Shown here: positions 26,865 to 37,664 of the stretch, one piece after another
How positions within the stretch are numbered: the stretch's first letter is position 1
Layout: each line of letters opens with the position of its first letter
Source: Caldicellulosiruptor kronotskyensis 2002
GTDB taxonomy: Bacteria; Bacillota; Thermoanaerobacteria; Caldicellulosiruptorales; Caldicellulosiruptoraceae
Direction of reading: 5' to 3'
Length of the DNA stretch: 64,000 nucleotides
Assembly: GCF_000166775.1 (NCBI RefSeq)
Contig: NC_014720.1
Coordinates: forward strand, 1,792,501 to 1,856,500
The notes under the pieces: model-generated
Database searches by the model: none
Told to the model about the DNA's origin: nothing
Seen by the model: the letters and a program-made list of their open reading frames with translations, nothing else
Position numbers and translations under genes: made by a program

Positions 26865-28160
26865 TTATCTTTCGCCCTCTTTTCTAAGTTTAGCTATAAA
26901 AAATCCATCACATTCAAACTCGTCGGGAAAAATAGTTGTTTGGGATACCAACGAAAAATCTTTGTGCTTGTCTAAAAACTCTATAACTGTTTCTTCATTT
27001 TCTTTTTTCCCAAGCGTGCATGTAGAATAAAAAAGTATTCCTCCTCTTTTTAAGTAACCTGCTGAATTATCAAGTATTCTTACCTGCAATTCATGAAGAT
27101 TCTCAATATCCTGATAACTTTTATTCCATTTTATATCAGGCTTTTTCCTGATTGCGCCAAAGCCAGTACATGGAAGGTCGGCAATCACAATATCAAATTT
27201 TTCGGCAAAATCAGGGTTAAAAACCTCAGCGTCATTCTTTGCAACTATGATATTATCAAAACCAAGACGCAAAATGTTTTCTCGCAAAATATCAAGTTTA
27301 TGTTCGTTTATATCACATGCAACAACAAATCCATCTATAACCTCTGCACAGTTAAAAGTCTTTCCACCTGGAGCGGCACACAGGTCTAATACTTTCTTTG
27401 CTCTTTCAAAATCTTCTTGATTTGACTTTACAACAAGAGAAGATGCCAAATCCTGAAAATAAAAATAGCCTTTTTTATAAAGTTCTGTTTCCTTTATGTT
27501 GCCCTTCAAAATAAGGACTATTTCATTGTTACGAGAATTAATCTCATACTTAAATCCGTTTTTCTCAAGCTCTTGTGTTAATGTATTTACATTGGTTTTT
27601 TTGGTATTTATCTTTATACTCTGAGGAGGTTTTGTATTTAAAAATTCTAAAATCTTTATAGTTTTTTCAAGTCCATAACTCTCTTCTAAATAATCTATTA
27701 AAAATCTGGGATAAGAAAGCTTTATTGATAAATAACTTTTATAGTTCACGTCCTTAATTCTTTCCAATGACTCTTCTATTTGATTTTTGTTTCTTATTAT
27801 ATTTCTCAAAATTGCATTAACAAAAGCCTTTAAATGTGGATTTATTTTGCTTGCAATCTCACATGCCTCGTTAACTGTTGCATACTCTGGAATCTTTTCA
27901 AGAAAAAGAAGTTCATATGTTGCAACTCTTAAAATGTTTAATATCCTTTTATCCTTTACTCCTTTTTTTGCAACAAAATTAATATAGTAGTCAATAAGGT
28001 TTTTGTATCTCAACACACCATGAACCAGCTCAACAAACAAAGCCCTATCCTTTTCATTTTTTAATTTTTGATGAAATTTCTCTAACAAAGAGTCCACGCC
28101 AGAAAACTTTTTCTTTTCAATCTCAAATAGTAAGAAAAAAGCTGCTTGCCTCGTATTAAT
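26865..28160 (-). CDS. rsmB: 16S rRNA (cytosine-967-C5) methyltransferase, probably AUU start
   Basis: SAM-dependent methyltransferase with an N-terminal NusB-like RNA-binding domain (1-150) and a Rossmann domain with LCAAPGGKT, ADLPCTG and the catalytic cysteine of FYSTCTLG. The first conventional in-frame start is GTG 28097-28095, which has no ribosome binding site. The open frame continues 21 codons upstream as INTRQAAFFLLFEIEKKKFS, just what the NusB-like domain should begin with, up to ATT 28160-28158. GAAGGG lies ten bases before that ATT. A stop codon (TGA) three codons further up excludes an earlier start. I therefore annotate an AUU start, giving 431 residues. Confidence 0.9.
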   Translation of the reverse strand: MNTRQAAFFLLFEIEKKKFSGVDSLLEKFHQKLKNEKDRALFVELVHGVLRYKNLIDYYINFVAKKGVKDKRILNILRVATYELLFLEKIPEYATVNEACEIASKINPHLKAFVNAILRNIIRNKNQIEESLERIKDVNYKSYLSIKLSYPRFLIDYLEESYGLEKTIKILEFLNTKPPQSIKINTKKTNVNTLTQELEKNGFKYEINSRNNEIVLILKGNIKETELYKKGYFYFQDLASSLVVKSNQEDFERAKKVLDLCAAPGGKTFNCAEVIDGFVVACDINEHKLDILRENILRLGFDNIIVAKNDAEVFNPDFAEKFDIVIADLPCTGFGAIRKKPDIKWNKSYQDIENLHELQVRILDNSAGYLKRGGILFYSTCTLGKKENEETVIEFLDKHKDFSLVSQTTIFPDEFECDGFFIAKLRKEGER

Positions 28161-28162
28161 CT

Positions 28163-28858
28163 TTAATCATCCCTTCTTCGTTGAACTAAACTAAGATAAT
28201 ATAATAACTGAAGTATTGCAACAGATACCGCTGCAACATATGTCATAGCAGCCGCACCAAGCACTTTCTTTACTGCTATCTCCTCATCAGGAAGTATAAC
28301 ACCTGATACTTTTAACGCCTCTACAGCTCTTTTGCTGGCATTTAATTCAACAGGCAGTGTAATCAAGGTAAACACAACTGCTAAACTGAAAAGCAAAATT
28401 CCAAGATTTATAAATATATCTCCATTCTTCAGTAAAAGACCTATCAAAATAAGCGGAAAAGCCAAATTCGACCCTATATTCACAACAGGTACCATGGCAG
28501 TTCTAAGGACAAGCCAAGGATATTTTTGGTAGTGCTGAATTGCATGACCTGCTTCATGTGCAGCAACTCCAACTGCAGCAACAGAATTTGAATCAAAAAC
28601 ACCCTGTGATAGTCTGAGCACTCTAAATCGCGGGTCGTAATGGTCTGTCAAAAGTCCCGGTACATATTCTACTCTGACATCATAAATACCGTTGGACCAT
28701 AGTATATTTTTGGCAACCTCGGCACCTGTCAGTCCTGAAAATGTTCTGACTCTGGAATACTTTGAAAATACCATCTGGACCCTCATTTGAGCTATGATGG
28801 ATATCAAAAATGCAGGAATAGCAAACACAAGATACAAAGGGTCAAAATAGTAAAACAC
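28163..28858 (-). CDS. Membrane zinc metallopeptidase (YugP family)
   Basis: 231-residue membrane protein with the zinc-peptidase motif HEAGH (H101, E102, H105) between an N-terminal membrane segment (about 7-25) and two or three C-terminal ones. It matches the Zn-dependent neutral protease 2 / YugP group, whose substrates are unknown. It is inserted between fmt and rsmB, a position seen in several Clostridia. Its stop codon is two bases from the proposed rsmB AUU. Confidence 0.88.
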   Translation of the reverse strand: MFYYFDPLYLVFAIPAFLISIIAQMRVQMVFSKYSRVRTFSGLTGAEVAKNILWSNGIYDVRVEYVPGLLTDHYDPRFRVLRLSQGVFDSNSVAAVGVAAHEAGHAIQHYQKYPWLVLRTAMVPVVNIGSNLAFPLILIGLLLKNGDIFINLGILLFSLAVVFTLITLPVELNASKRAVEALKVSGVILPDEEIAVKKVLGAAAMTYVAAVSVAILQLLYYLSLVQRRRDD

Positions 28859-28879
28859 TTTTCATCCTCTCCCCTGATT

Positions 28880-29824
28880 TTAGGCTAAAACATCTCCTTT
28901 TTTTATTTTATACCCATTGACAAAGTCTCTTGCACTAATCTTTTTTCCACCTTCAAGCTGAAGAAGTCTAAGTCTTATCAGACCATCTCTAACTTTTATT
29001 ATAATGCTGCTGTCATCTATCTCAACCACAGTACCATTTAGTACATTACTATTAATATTGTCTTTATTATCCTGAGCAATTTCAATATCGTGAATTTTTA
29101 AAAGTTTTCCTTTGAAAGTTGTGAAAATTCCTGGCCATATTTTAAGAGCTCTAAATCTATTATAAATTTCCTTCGCACTCATATTCCAGTCAATCTTTCC
29201 TTCTTCCTTTTTGATAGGCGGTGCATATGTTGCTCTGCTGTGGTCCTGTTTTACAGGAGTTATACTTTCGATATTCCTCAAAGTTTCAATTAAAAGCTGG
29301 CTACCCACTTCTGCAAGCTTTTTTGAAAGTGTCAAAATGTCATCATTATTTTCAATTTTAACTTCTTTCTGAAGAAGAATATCTCCTGTGTCTAACCCCT
29401 CGTCCATTTTCATAATAGTAATGCCTGTATATTCCTTGCCATCCATAAGCACCCTTTGAATTGGTGCAGCTCCCCTGTATTCTGGTAAAAGTGAAGCATG
29501 AACATTTATACAGCCATGCTTAGGTATCTCAAGCACTTCTTTGGGAAGAATTTTTCCATATGCAACAACTACGATTGTATCAGGTTCTATCTTTTTTAAA
29601 AGGTCTAAAAAATCCTCATTATTTTTTAACTTTTCGGGTTGAACAACTTCTATTCCAACCTTTTGAGCAAACTCTTTGACAGCCGGTGCTGTCAATATTT
29701 GCTTTCTTCCAACAGGTTTATCAGGTTGTGTAACAACAAGTTTTAAATTTACAAAAGGCTCTTGTATCAGTTTTTGCAAAATATCAACTGCAAAATCCGG
29801 TGTTCCCATAAATACAATATCCAA
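28880..29824 (-). CDS. fmt: Methionyl-tRNA formyltransferase
   Basis: Formylates the initiator Met-tRNA with 10-formyl-tetrahydrofolate. The 314 residues contain FMGTPDFAV (4-12), the catalytic region SLLPEYRGAAPIQR with nearby DTGDILLQ, and the C-terminal tRNA-binding OB-like domain. It follows def by 32 bases; the two enzymes act at the start and end of the formyl cycle. Confidence 0.97.
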   Translation of the reverse strand: MDIVFMGTPDFAVDILQKLIQEPFVNLKLVVTQPDKPVGRKQILTAPAVKEFAQKVGIEVVQPEKLKNNEDFLDLLKKIEPDTIVVVAYGKILPKEVLEIPKHGCINVHASLLPEYRGAAPIQRVLMDGKEYTGITIMKMDEGLDTGDILLQKEVKIENNDDILTLSKKLAEVGSQLLIETLRNIESITPVKQDHSRATYAPPIKKEEGKIDWNMSAKEIYNRFRALKIWPGIFTTFKGKLLKIHDIEIAQDNKDNINSNVLNGTVVEIDDSSIIIKVRDGLIRLRLLQLEGGKKISARDFVNGYKIKKGDVLA

Positions 29825-29856
29825 ATTTATCTTCCCCTTTCTAAAACCCCAACAAT

Positions 29857-30357
29857 TTACTCTAAGTCCATTTTATCGCCTCTTGCTCGCCTTTGTTCAA
29901 TCTCCTCTTCAGATACAAATCTTATAACCTTGTCAACAAACAAAATCCCGTCAAGATGGTCTATCTCATGACACACAGCCCTTGCTAAAAGTCCCTCTGC
30001 TTCAAGTCTAAACTCATTTCCAAACCTATCCTGAGCTTTTACTATTACTTTCTGTGGTCTTTCCACCTCACCCCACACGTTTGGGACAGAAAGACAACCT
30101 TCTACATCTACAGCATTTCCTTCTACTTGTTCTATTTCGGGATTGACAAGTTCAATTGCTCCTTCTCCTATATCAATTACAACCGCTCTTTTGAGTACTC
30201 CCACCTGCGGCGCTGCAAGACCAATGCCGTTTGCTTCATACATAGTGTCTTTCATATCGTCAAGAAGCTGGCAAAGTCGCTGGTCAAATTTCTCAACAAC
30301 CTTAGATTTTTTGCGCAGTATCTCATCTTCATATGTTCTTATTTTTCTCAGTGCCAT
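29857..30357 (-). CDS. def: Peptide deformylase
   Basis: Removes the N-formyl group from new proteins. The three family motifs are present: [15 protein letters not shown] (metal cysteine) and CHEIDHLDG (HEXXH-type metal histidines). 166 residues. Only a distant GGAGGG (about 15 bases) precedes the ATG. Confidence 0.97.
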   Translation of the reverse strand: MALRKIRTYEDEILRKKSKVVEKFDQRLCQLLDDMKDTMYEANGIGLAAPQVGVLKRAVVIDIGEGAIELVNPEIEQVEGNAVDVEGCLSVPNVWGEVERPQKVIVKAQDRFGNEFRLEAEGLLARAVCHEIDHLDGILFVDKVIRFVSEEEIEQRRARGDKMDLE

Positions 30358-30385
30358 TTGTCTAAGTTTAAACCCTCCTGTTTTG

Positions 30386-32560
30386 TTAAAGTGTATCTAA
30401 AGGATTTACGTCGATGATAAGCGACGCGTTACTATAATTATATCTTTCTTTAATCAGATTTGCTATACTAATCATCTGCCCAGCTCTTTTGAACTTTACC
30501 AGTATGTGATACCTGTACTGGTTTTCTATTTTAAAGATGGGATTTTCACTTGGACCATAAATTTTCATGTCATTCTCCATTTCATACTCCTTGAGCAAAG
30601 CATATACATGCTCTATTCCTCTTTTTGCCATATTCTGTTCCCTTGCTACTGTAACAAAGTTAACTACATAAGAATACGGTGGATATTCCATCATTTTTCT
30701 GAGTTTCATTTCCTGGGCATAAAAGCTTTCATAGTCGTGCTTTGAAGCAAATACAATGCTGTAATCCTCAGGGTTAAAAGTTTGAATTATAACTTTTCCT
30801 GGCTTTTCCCTGCCAGACCTTCCTGCAACCTGTGTAAGTAGTTGAAACGTTCTTTCTCTGCTTCTGAAATCTGGCATGTTCAAAAGAATATCTGCATCTA
30901 TCACACCCACCAAGGTCAAGTCAGGAAAGTGCAAACCTTTTGCAATCATCTGCGTACCAACAAGAATATCAGCCTCTTTTTCCCTGAATTTTTTTAGAAG
31001 CTGCTGTGTCGCATCTTTTTTTGAAGTTGCATCACTGTCCATACGCAAAACCCTTGCATCTTTAAAGTACGCTTTTATCTCTTCCTCTATCTTCTGGGTG
31101 CCACTACCATATTGTCTGACATACCTGCTGTTACATTTAGCACACGCACCTTTATATTCCTCTTTATACCCGCAGTAGTGACATTTCAAATACCCCTCTT
31201 TGTGGTATGTAAGTGAAATACTGCAGTTTTTACACATATAAACGTAGCCACACTCACGGCATATAACAATTGGAGAATAACCTCTCCTGTTTAAAAAAAG
31301 GAGAACCTGATCCCCTTTTTTCAAGTTGTTTTCTATCTCACTAAGTAAAAGCCTGCTGAAAATGGATTTGTTACCTTCTAAGATTTCTTTTTTCATATCA
31401 ACAATTAAAACTTCTGGCAGGGTCTTGTTTACTCTATTTTTCAATATACAAAGAGAATACTTTCCTTTTTTAGCATAATAATAATGCTCAATAGATGGAG
31501 TTGCAGAGCCAAGTATAATGGGTATGTTATTTATTTTAGCTCTCATCTGGGCAACCTCAACAGCATTTATCCGCGGCGATTTTTCAGATTTATAGCTTGG
31601 TTCATGCTCTTCATCGACAATTATAAGACCAAGGTTCTTGACAGGTGCAAAAACTGCTGAACGGGGACCAATTACCACAACTGCTTCTCTGTTTCTAGCA
31701 GCAAGCCAACTGTTTAGCCTATCTATACTTTTCATTTTGCTGTGATATACTAAAACTTTATTACCTATTCTACTTTGAACATTTTCTATCATCTGTGGTG
31801 TGAGTGAGATTTCTGGTACCATGAAAATTACGCTCTTGCCTTTTACAATTGCATATTGTATTGATCTTATATAAACCTCTGTTTTCCCACTCCCTGTGAC
31901 TCCAAATAAGAGAATATTTTTGTAACCTCCTTCATCAAATGCAGAGATTATACTATTTAGGGCTTTGTGCTGTTCGTCAGTTAAATTAAACTCTGGTTCT
32001 ACCCGCGGCAGATTTTTCTCAGCATTTTCTCTTGTATCAAAATTCTTTAAATCAAACTCTAAAAGCCCTTCCAAAAAGAGCTTAGTTATTTTTTCTTTGT
32101 TCTCTTTCACAAGCTTTGAATTTACGCTCACCGGTTTTTTCAAAATACTTTCATACAACTTTTTTAAATCATCATCTAAGTTTCTATTTTCTTCATGCTT
32201 TTTTGCACAGATATTATATATCTGTTTGCTGCTCACAAAAGGAGGTATAACAAGTGACAAAGCCTCGCCCAGATTTAGCGCATAGTAATTTTTCATTGAA
32301 AAAGCAAGTTCTATCTGTTCTTTTGAAACAATAGAAAATTTATCAATTACGGCAAGCACACACTTTAACTTATTTATCTCTATATCAGTTGTTTGCTTTA
32401 TCCCAACAACAAGCCCCTCCACAATTCTATTTGAAACTCCAAAGCTAACATACACTCTTTTACCTATCTCAATGCTGTTTTCAAGATGTGTTGGTACCAA
32501 ATAATCAAATACCTTATCAACATTGGCGTCCTGGTAGTTGATACAAATCTGAGCTATCAT
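30386..32560 (-). CDS. priA: Primosomal replication restart helicase PriA
   Basis: 3'-5' superfamily 2 helicase that reloads the replisome. N-terminal 3'BD domain, Walker [14 protein letters not shown] box in [16 protein letters not shown], and an eight-cysteine zinc insertion ([13 protein letters not shown] ... CHYCG ... CAKC). I prefer ATG 32560-32558 (724 residues, starting [10 protein letters not shown]) over a TTG four codons earlier, which nearly abuts the GGAG sequence; neither has ideal spacing. Confidence 0.96.
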   Translation of the reverse strand: MIAQICINYQDANVDKVFDYLVPTHLENSIEIGKRVYVSFGVSNRIVEGLVVGIKQTTDIEINKLKCVLAVIDKFSIVSKEQIELAFSMKNYYALNLGEALSLVIPPFVSSKQIYNICAKKHEENRNLDDDLKKLYESILKKPVSVNSKLVKENKEKITKLFLEGLLEFDLKNFDTRENAEKNLPRVEPEFNLTDEQHKALNSIISAFDEGGYKNILLFGVTGSGKTEVYIRSIQYAIVKGKSVIFMVPEISLTPQMIENVQSRIGNKVLVYHSKMKSIDRLNSWLAARNREAVVVIGPRSAVFAPVKNLGLIIVDEEHEPSYKSEKSPRINAVEVAQMRAKINNIPIILGSATPSIEHYYYAKKGKYSLCILKNRVNKTLPEVLIVDMKKEILEGNKSIFSRLLLSEIENNLKKGDQVLLFLNRRGYSPIVICRECGYVYMCKNCSISLTYHKEGYLKCHYCGYKEEYKGACAKCNSRYVRQYGSGTQKIEEEIKAYFKDARVLRMDSDATSKKDATQQLLKKFREKEADILVGTQMIAKGLHFPDLTLVGVIDADILLNMPDFRSRERTFQLLTQVAGRSGREKPGKVIIQTFNPEDYSIVFASKHDYESFYAQEMKLRKMMEYPPYSYVVNFVTVAREQNMAKRGIEHVYALLKEYEMENDMKIYGPSENPIFKIENQYRYHILVKFKRAGQMISIANLIKERYNYSNASLIIDVNPLDTL

Positions 32561-32601
32561 CTTAAAACCCAAACTCCATCCATTAAAAATTATTACCTCT
32601 G

Positions 32602-33804
32602 CTACATTTTGCAGAGGTATGTCACTACATGATCAAAAATCCTTTTAGCAACTTCACTTTTGCTCATTTTGGGAAGATTTTCTATCTTTTCTTTTGATAT
32701 GAGTGTTACAATGTTTGTATCAACATCAAAACCTGCTCCTTCTTCAAGCACATTGTTTGCAACAATCAAATCAGCATTTTTCTCTTCTAATTTCTTTTGG
32801 GAGTTTACTAAAACATTCTCTGTCTCTGCTGAAAAGCCCACAATTACTTGACTCGGTTTTTTATTCTCTCCCACAAATTTTAAAATATCTGGATTTTTAA
32901 TAAGTTCAATAGTAAGTTCATTCTTGTTTTCCTTTTTAATCTTGTTTTGGTTTGTAGTTTTAGGTCTATAATCTGCCACAGCTGCAGAAAAGATTAGTAT
33001 ATCATACTGATCGTAAATCTCTTTCACCTTATGATACATCTGAGAAGCAGTTTGCACGTGTATAATTTCTATGTCAGCATAGGTGTTTATACTCACTGGA
33101 CCTGAAACAACTGTAACTTGAGATCCTCTTTTGTATGCCTCTTCAGCTAAAGCATACCCCATTTTACCAGATGATCTGTTTGAAATAAACCTGATGGGGT
33201 CTAAATATTCCCTTGTAGGTCCTGCAGTAATGAGAACTTTCTTTCCTGCCAAGTCTTGACTGCAAAGAAGCTTTTCTATCTCAATCAATATCTTTTGATT
33301 TTCTGGATATCTTCCCTTTCCATACACACCACAAGCCAAAAACCCTGATTCAGGCTCGACAAAATTTATCCCAATCGATTTTAGCTTGTGAATATTTTGC
33401 TTCACAATAGCATTTTCGAGCATGTTTGAATTCATTGCAGGCACTATTAGCACAGGTTTGTCAAATGCCAAAAACGTTGTGGTCAGCAAATCATCAGCAA
33501 TACCACTTGCAAACTTTCCAATTATGTTTGCAGTAGCAGGAGCCACTACAAGAATATCTGCCCACGTTGTAAGAGAGACATGTTCTATATCGTAGAAATA
33601 TTCGCTTTCAAAAGTATCTGTATAGACCCTGTTTTGGGATAGAGTCTGCAGCGTCAAAGGAGTTATAAATTTTTGAGCATTTTTTGTCATTATTACCTTT
33701 ACATTTGCTTCACTCTTCTTTAAAAGTCTTATAAGCTCGCATACCTTGTATGCTGCTATCCCACCGCATATTCCTATTAATACGTTTTTATTTTTTAATC
33801 TCAT
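32602..33804 (-). CDS. coaBC: Bifunctional phosphopantothenoylcysteine decarboxylase / PPC synthetase
   Basis: Coenzyme A biosynthesis: CoaB joins cysteine to 4'-phosphopantothenate, CoaC decarboxylates the product. The 400 residues have GICGGIAAYK (12-21) and PAMNSNM in the CoaC half, then ITAGPTREYLDPIRFISN and AAVADYRP in the CoaB half. The start overlaps the end of rpoZ by 17 bases. Confidence 0.96.
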   Translation of the reverse strand: MRLKNKNVLIGICGGIAAYKVCELIRLLKKSEANVKVIMTKNAQKFITPLTLQTLSQNRVYTDTFESEYFYDIEHVSLTTWADILVVAPATANIIGKFASGIADDLLTTTFLAFDKPVLIVPAMNSNMLENAIVKQNIHKLKSIGINFVEPESGFLACGVYGKGRYPENQKILIEIEKLLCSQDLAGKKVLITAGPTREYLDPIRFISNRSSGKMGYALAEEAYKRGSQVTVVSGPVSINTYADIEIIHVQTASQMYHKVKEIYDQYDILIFSAAVADYRPKTTNQNKIKKENKNELTIELIKNPDILKFVGENKKPSQVIVGFSAETENVLVNSQKKLEEKNADLIVANNVLEEGAGFDVDTNIVTLISKEKIENLPKMSKSEVAKRIFDHVVTYLCKM

Positions 33805-34021
33805 ACTTTTTCACCGGCTTTACGTACTTGTAAGAAATCTTCCCAGAAGCAACTTCATTTACCGCCATTGTAACATACTTGTCAGAGTTAAAATTGGTAA
33901 TGTCAACTTTTTTTTGTGCCTGCTGAAGAAGTTGTCTTGCTCTTTTTGCAACAAGTACAGAAAGTGTGTATTTATTGTCTACAAATTTTAAAAGTTCGTC
34001 AAGCCCTGGTCGCAAAAGCAT
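33788..34021 (-). CDS. rpoZ: RNA polymerase omega subunit
   Basis: 77-residue omega subunit, which helps assemble beta-prime. It contains LDELLKFVDNKYTLSVLVAKRAR and KPVKKYEIKK-like C-terminal residues, with the typical location between gmk and coaBC. Short but clear by sequence and context. Confidence 0.93.
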   Translation of the reverse strand: MLLRPGLDELLKFVDNKYTLSVLVAKRARQLLQQAQKKVDITNFNSDKYVTMAVNEVASGKISYKYVKPVKKYEIKK

Positions 34022-34028
34022 CCTTCAT

Positions 34029-34628
34029 TCACTCCTTCAAAAAACTTTGTATATCAAATCTCCTACTCTTCAGTTTTTCAACTTCAATAATCTTTTGTAT
34101 CTTTTCAGCAGCATCATCCACATTGTCATTTATAACACAATAGTCATACTCTGGCACAAGTTTTATCTCACTTTTCGCAATCTCAAGCCTTGCTCTTATT
34201 TCATCTTCCGACTCAGTGCCTCTTTTTATAAGTCTTTTGTAAAGCTCTTCTATGGATGGTGGCAGTAAAAATATCAGTACTGCATCCGAAAATACTTTTT
34301 TAATCTGAAGTGCTCCTTTTGTCTCAATCTCCAAAATTACATCATAGCCTTTTCCCAATGCTTCAAAGACAAAGTCTTTGGGCGTACCATAATAGTTATT
34401 GTTATACTCAGCATATTCTAAAAATCTTTCATTTTTAATCTCTTCTTCAAATTGCTCGCGCGAGACAAAAAAATAATTCACACCCTCTTTTTCTCCTGGT
34501 CTTGGCTTTCTTGTTGTTTTGGAAATTGAAAGTTTAATATTGGGATTTTTTTCAAGAAGCCTTCCAACAACTGTACCCTTTCCAGTCCCTGCTGGCCCTG
34601 AAATCACAATCAAAAGTCCTTCTTTCAT
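34029..34628 (-). CDS. gmk: Guanylate kinase
   Basis: Phosphorylates GMP to GDP. The 199 residues have the P-loop [11 protein letters not shown] (10-20), [11 protein letters not shown] (GMP-binding) and [13 protein letters not shown]. It overlaps the remA stop by 4 bases. Confidence 0.97.
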   Translation of the reverse strand: MKEGLLIVISGPAGTGKGTVVGRLLEKNPNIKLSISKTTRKPRPGEKEGVNYFFVSREQFEEEIKNERFLEYAEYNNNYYGTPKDFVFEALGKGYDVILEIETKGALQIKKVFSDAVLIFLLPPSIEELYKRLIKRGTESEDEIRARLEIAKSEIKLVPEYDYCVINDNVDDAAEKIQKIIEVEKLKSRRFDIQSFLKE

Positions 34629-34933
34629 TTTTTGTCATCCTCATCCTCAACTTCAATGTCTTCTTCTTCAAACTCTTCTTCAGGTTCTATAATTCTGTGT
34701 GCTACAGTCTCTGGCTGAACAGAAGAAAGTATTACATAGTCAGCGTCAGTTATTATTACCGCTCTCGTTCTTCTGCCATATGTGGCATCAATTAACATAC
34801 CTCTTTCTCTTGCTTCCTGGATTATTCTCTTTATAGGTGCTGAATCAGGACTGACTATTGCTATCAGCCTATTCGCTGAAACTATGTTACCAAACCCAAT
34901 GTTTATCAGTTTTATATTACCGCTATTGCTCAA
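34625..34933 (-). CDS. remA: RemA/YlzA-family regulatory protein (DUF370)
   Basis: DNA-binding regulator; RemA of B. subtilis activates extracellular matrix and osmoprotection genes. The core [20 protein letters not shown] and [17 protein letters not shown] is nearly invariant in the family. I place the start at TTG 34933-34931 because AGAGGTG is eight bases upstream and homologues begin here; this gives 102 residues. A longer frame into yicC exists but lacks support. The C-terminus is strongly acidic ([16 protein letters not shown]), which is not typical of short RemA proteins. Confidence 0.9.
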   Translation of the reverse strand: MSNSGNIKLINIGFGNIVSANRLIAIVSPDSAPIKRIIQEARERGMLIDATYGRRTRAVIITDADYVILSSVQPETVAHRIIEPEEEFEEEDIEVEDEDDKK

Positions 34934-34946
34934 AACAAACTCACCT

Positions 34947-35828
34947 CTATTCAATATTTTGAACTTGTTCACGGATTTTTTCAAGCTCATCTTTAAGATT
35001 TACAACACATTGGGAGATTTCAAAAATAGTAGATTTAGCACCAATTGTGTTTGTTTCTCTGTTCATCTCTTGAACTATAAAGTCAAGTTTTTTGCCAATA
35101 CTTCCTCCAGCTTCTAAACACTCAGCAAACTGACTTATATGACTTTTAAGCCTCACAAGCTCTTCTGTTATATCACTTTTGTCAGCAAACAGAGTTATCT
35201 CCAGCATAAGTCTGTTTTCATCAATGTTTTTTAAATCGAAATATTCGCTTACCCGTTTGTAAAGTTTTTCTCTGTAATTTTCAACCAAATCCTTTGAATA
35301 CTCTTCTATTCTACTCACCAAAGCTTTAATGGTTTCTAATCTCATCAGAATATCCTTTTTAAGATTTTCACCTTCTATCTTTTTCATTTTATCTAAATTT
35401 TGAAGTGCCTCTTCAATACAATCCAAAAGCTCAGACTTTACAGTACTGATGTCAAGTTCTTCAGTCTCAATCACAAGGGCATCTGGAAGTTTTATAAAAG
35501 TCGAAAGGCTAAAATCGTCCTGAATTTCCGAAAAGTTTTCCCTAACCCTATTTATTGCTTCCAAGTACTGCTTCATTATCCCTATGTTAGGAATAATCCT
35601 GTAGTCTTTTTCGCTGAAGCTTTTAAAATTAATATATATATCAACCTTTCCACGGCAAATATATTGCGAAACAACATTTTTTATCTCATTTTCAAATTTG
35701 ATAAACTCTTTAGGCATCTTCAAGTTTATTTCTAAGTATCTGTGGTTTACACTTCTTATGTCAACGCTGTATTCCCTCTCATTTATTATTCTTTTACATC
35801 CACCGTAACCCGTCATACTTTTAATCAT
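34947..35828 (-). CDS. yicC: YicC/YloC-family endoribonuclease
   Basis: 293-residue protein starting [10 protein letters not shown], with [13 protein letters not shown] and, near the end, [18 protein letters not shown], the three blocks that define the YicC family (recently assigned endoribonuclease activity in E. coli and B. subtilis). First gene of the cluster that runs to rpe. I did not find a convincing promoter in the 174 bases before it. Confidence 0.93.
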   Translation of the reverse strand: MIKSMTGYGGCKRIINEREYSVDIRSVNHRYLEINLKMPKEFIKFENEIKNVVSQYICRGKVDIYINFKSFSEKDYRIIPNIGIMKQYLEAINRVRENFSEIQDDFSLSTFIKLPDALVIETEELDISTVKSELLDCIEEALQNLDKMKKIEGENLKKDILMRLETIKALVSRIEEYSKDLVENYREKLYKRVSEYFDLKNIDENRLMLEITLFADKSDITEELVRLKSHISQFAECLEAGGSIGKKLDFIVQEMNRETNTIGAKSTIFEISQCVVNLKDELEKIREQVQNIE

Positions 35829-35950
35829 GATAATATAATCAATCCTTTCAATGTTATTGTAAAAAAATCCTTATTAGAAGAAAAATAAAAACTCCTACTT
35901 GACTACTATCTATTTTAAAGTATTTTTACCCATAAAATCAAGAAAGGGTT

Positions 35951-35956
35951 ATAATA
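35951..35956 (+). promoter_or_regulatory. Possible -10 element of the hydantoinase-HDAC operon
   Basis: TATAAT at 35951-35956, 47 bases before the first gene; no good -35 lies 16-18 bases upstream, so activation by another factor or an unseen promoter is possible. Confidence 0.35.
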
Positions 35957-36002
35957 TTAGTTGAAATAATATATACTTTTGAAAAGCAAGGTGAAGTTAA
36001 AA

Positions 36003-37643
36003 ATGATAATAGGCCTTGATGTTGGTGGTACAACCATCGACACAGTAGCAATAGAAAATGGAAAAGTTGTTGCATTTAAAAAATTCGAACGTGGTAGAAG
36101 TTTAATAGACTCTGTATTAGAAAGTTTAAATCAGTTTATATCTAAAGAGATGATTTCAAACCTTGAAAGAATAACACTCAGTACAACCGTTACTACAAAC
36201 GCAATAGTTCAAAATAATTTAGATAAGGTTGGAATGATAATAGAAAACGGTATTGGATCAAATCCTGAATTTTTGATGTGTGGCGATATGAATTTTTTGG
36301 CAGATGGATATATAAATAACAGAGGTATAGAGGTAAAACCAGTAAATATTGAAAGCGTAAAGAACGCTTTGCATAGCTTTAAACAAGAAGGTATAGAAAA
36401 CTTGGGCATTGTTGGCAAGTTCTCTGTTCGAAATCCGCAGCATGAACTTGCTGTGTATGAGGCAGCTAAAGAATACAACTTTAAATTTATGTCAGTTGGC
36501 TACAAACTTTCTGGCAAACTCAACTTTCCCCGAAGAGTTTTTTCCACATACTTGAACTGTGCAGTCCACAGTACATTTAACATGTTTTATAAAAGTATTT
36601 TAACATTTTCACAAGAAAGAAAAATTCCTCTTGAGAAGATATTTATTCAAAAGCCAGATGGGGGAATTGTAAATTTACAAGATATTGAAAACTTTCCGAT
36701 ATTCTCTATTCTCTCAGGTCCAGCTGCATCTGCTCAAGGCGGATTTGTCTTATCTAATTTTGCAAAAAATGCAGTCATAATTGACATTGGTGGAACAACA
36801 ACTGACATTGCGTTCTTGTCAAACGGCAATCTTGTTCTTGAACCATATGGAGCAAAAATTGGAAAGTATCCTACTTTGGTAAGATCAATATATTCACGTT
36901 CTGTGGGGCTGGGGGCTGAAAGTATTGTTAAAATAGTAGATAATACAATTAAGATAGGACCAGAAACAAAAAGATGGTATGAACAGGACAAAAATGAGTT
37001 TGCTACTTTGCATGATGTTCTTCAATTTTCAAGTTCACACTCTGAAAGTCCTGTAAATGTTCGATTAAAGTCTTTATCTTCTCAGCTGAATATGAGCCAA
37101 GAAGACTTTTGTAAATTTGTGATAAGCAGGGCAGTAGCAATGATAGAAGAAAAATTGAAAGAGGGAATTGAATACATCAATAATCTTCCAGTTTATACCA
37201 TAAATAAGCTATTGTATGGAGAAAAATTCGCACCTCAGAAGATAATTCTAATTGGTGGACCAGCTCAGCTTTTAAAACCTTATTTAGAGAACAAGTTTAA
37301 AATAAAAGTTGAAGTTCCGAAACATTACATGGTTGCAAACGCAATTGGTTGTGCGATCGGCTCAATCTCAAAAGAGTACAACTTAGTTGCAGACACTATC
37401 CAAGGTAAAATGGTAATCCCAGAGCTAAATATATATCATAATATTCCTGCAGACTTCACTATTGACCAGGCAAAGAATGTTTTAATAGAAAAGGTATTAG
37501 AGTGCAGAGAAGCTAAAAATCAAGACGATATAGAGATTGTAGATGAAAGTTCATTTAATATGATAAGAAATTTTAGATTCTGTGGAAGAATGATTAGAAT
37601 TAAAGCTCAGTTAAAACCCAAGCTTTTAAATTTGAGAGATTGA
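36003..37643 (+). CDS. Hydantoinase/oxoprolinase-family protein
   Basis: 546 residues with an actin-like ATPase fold. It has the phosphate-binding motif GLDVGGTTIDTVAIENGKVV at the start, TLSTTVTTNAIVQN (about 62-75), SGPAASAQGG and the second phosphate loop DIGGTTTDIAFL (about 258-269). HyuA-type subunits are usually longer (about 650-700 residues), and no HyuB partner is present, so a hydantoin or oxoproline substrate should not be assumed. I start at ATG 36003, which has AAGGTG nine bases upstream; a TTG eight codons earlier lacks a site. It is 21 bases before an HDAC-fold gene. Confidence 0.8.
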   Translation: MIIGLDVGGTTIDTVAIENGKVVAFKKFERGRSLIDSVLESLNQFISKEMISNLERITLSTTVTTNAIVQNNLDKVGMIIENGIGSNPEFLMCGDMNFLADGYINNRGIEVKPVNIESVKNALHSFKQEGIENLGIVGKFSVRNPQHELAVYEAAKEYNFKFMSVGYKLSGKLNFPRRVFSTYLNCAVHSTFNMFYKSILTFSQERKIPLEKIFIQKPDGGIVNLQDIENFPIFSILSGPAASAQGGFVLSNFAKNAVIIDIGGTTTDIAFLSNGNLVLEPYGAKIGKYPTLVRSIYSRSVGLGAESIVKIVDNTIKIGPETKRWYEQDKNEFATLHDVLQFSSSHSESPVNVRLKSLSSQLNMSQEDFCKFVISRAVAMIEEKLKEGIEYINNLPVYTINKLLYGEKFAPQKIILIGGPAQLLKPYLENKFKIKVEVPKHYMVANAIGCAIGSISKEYNLVADTIQGKMVIPELNIYHNIPADFTIDQAKNVLIEKVLECREAKNQDDIEIVDESSFNMIRNFRFCGRMIRIKAQLKPKLLNLRD

Positions 37644-37664
37644 TTTTTTAGGAAGTGAGACAAG

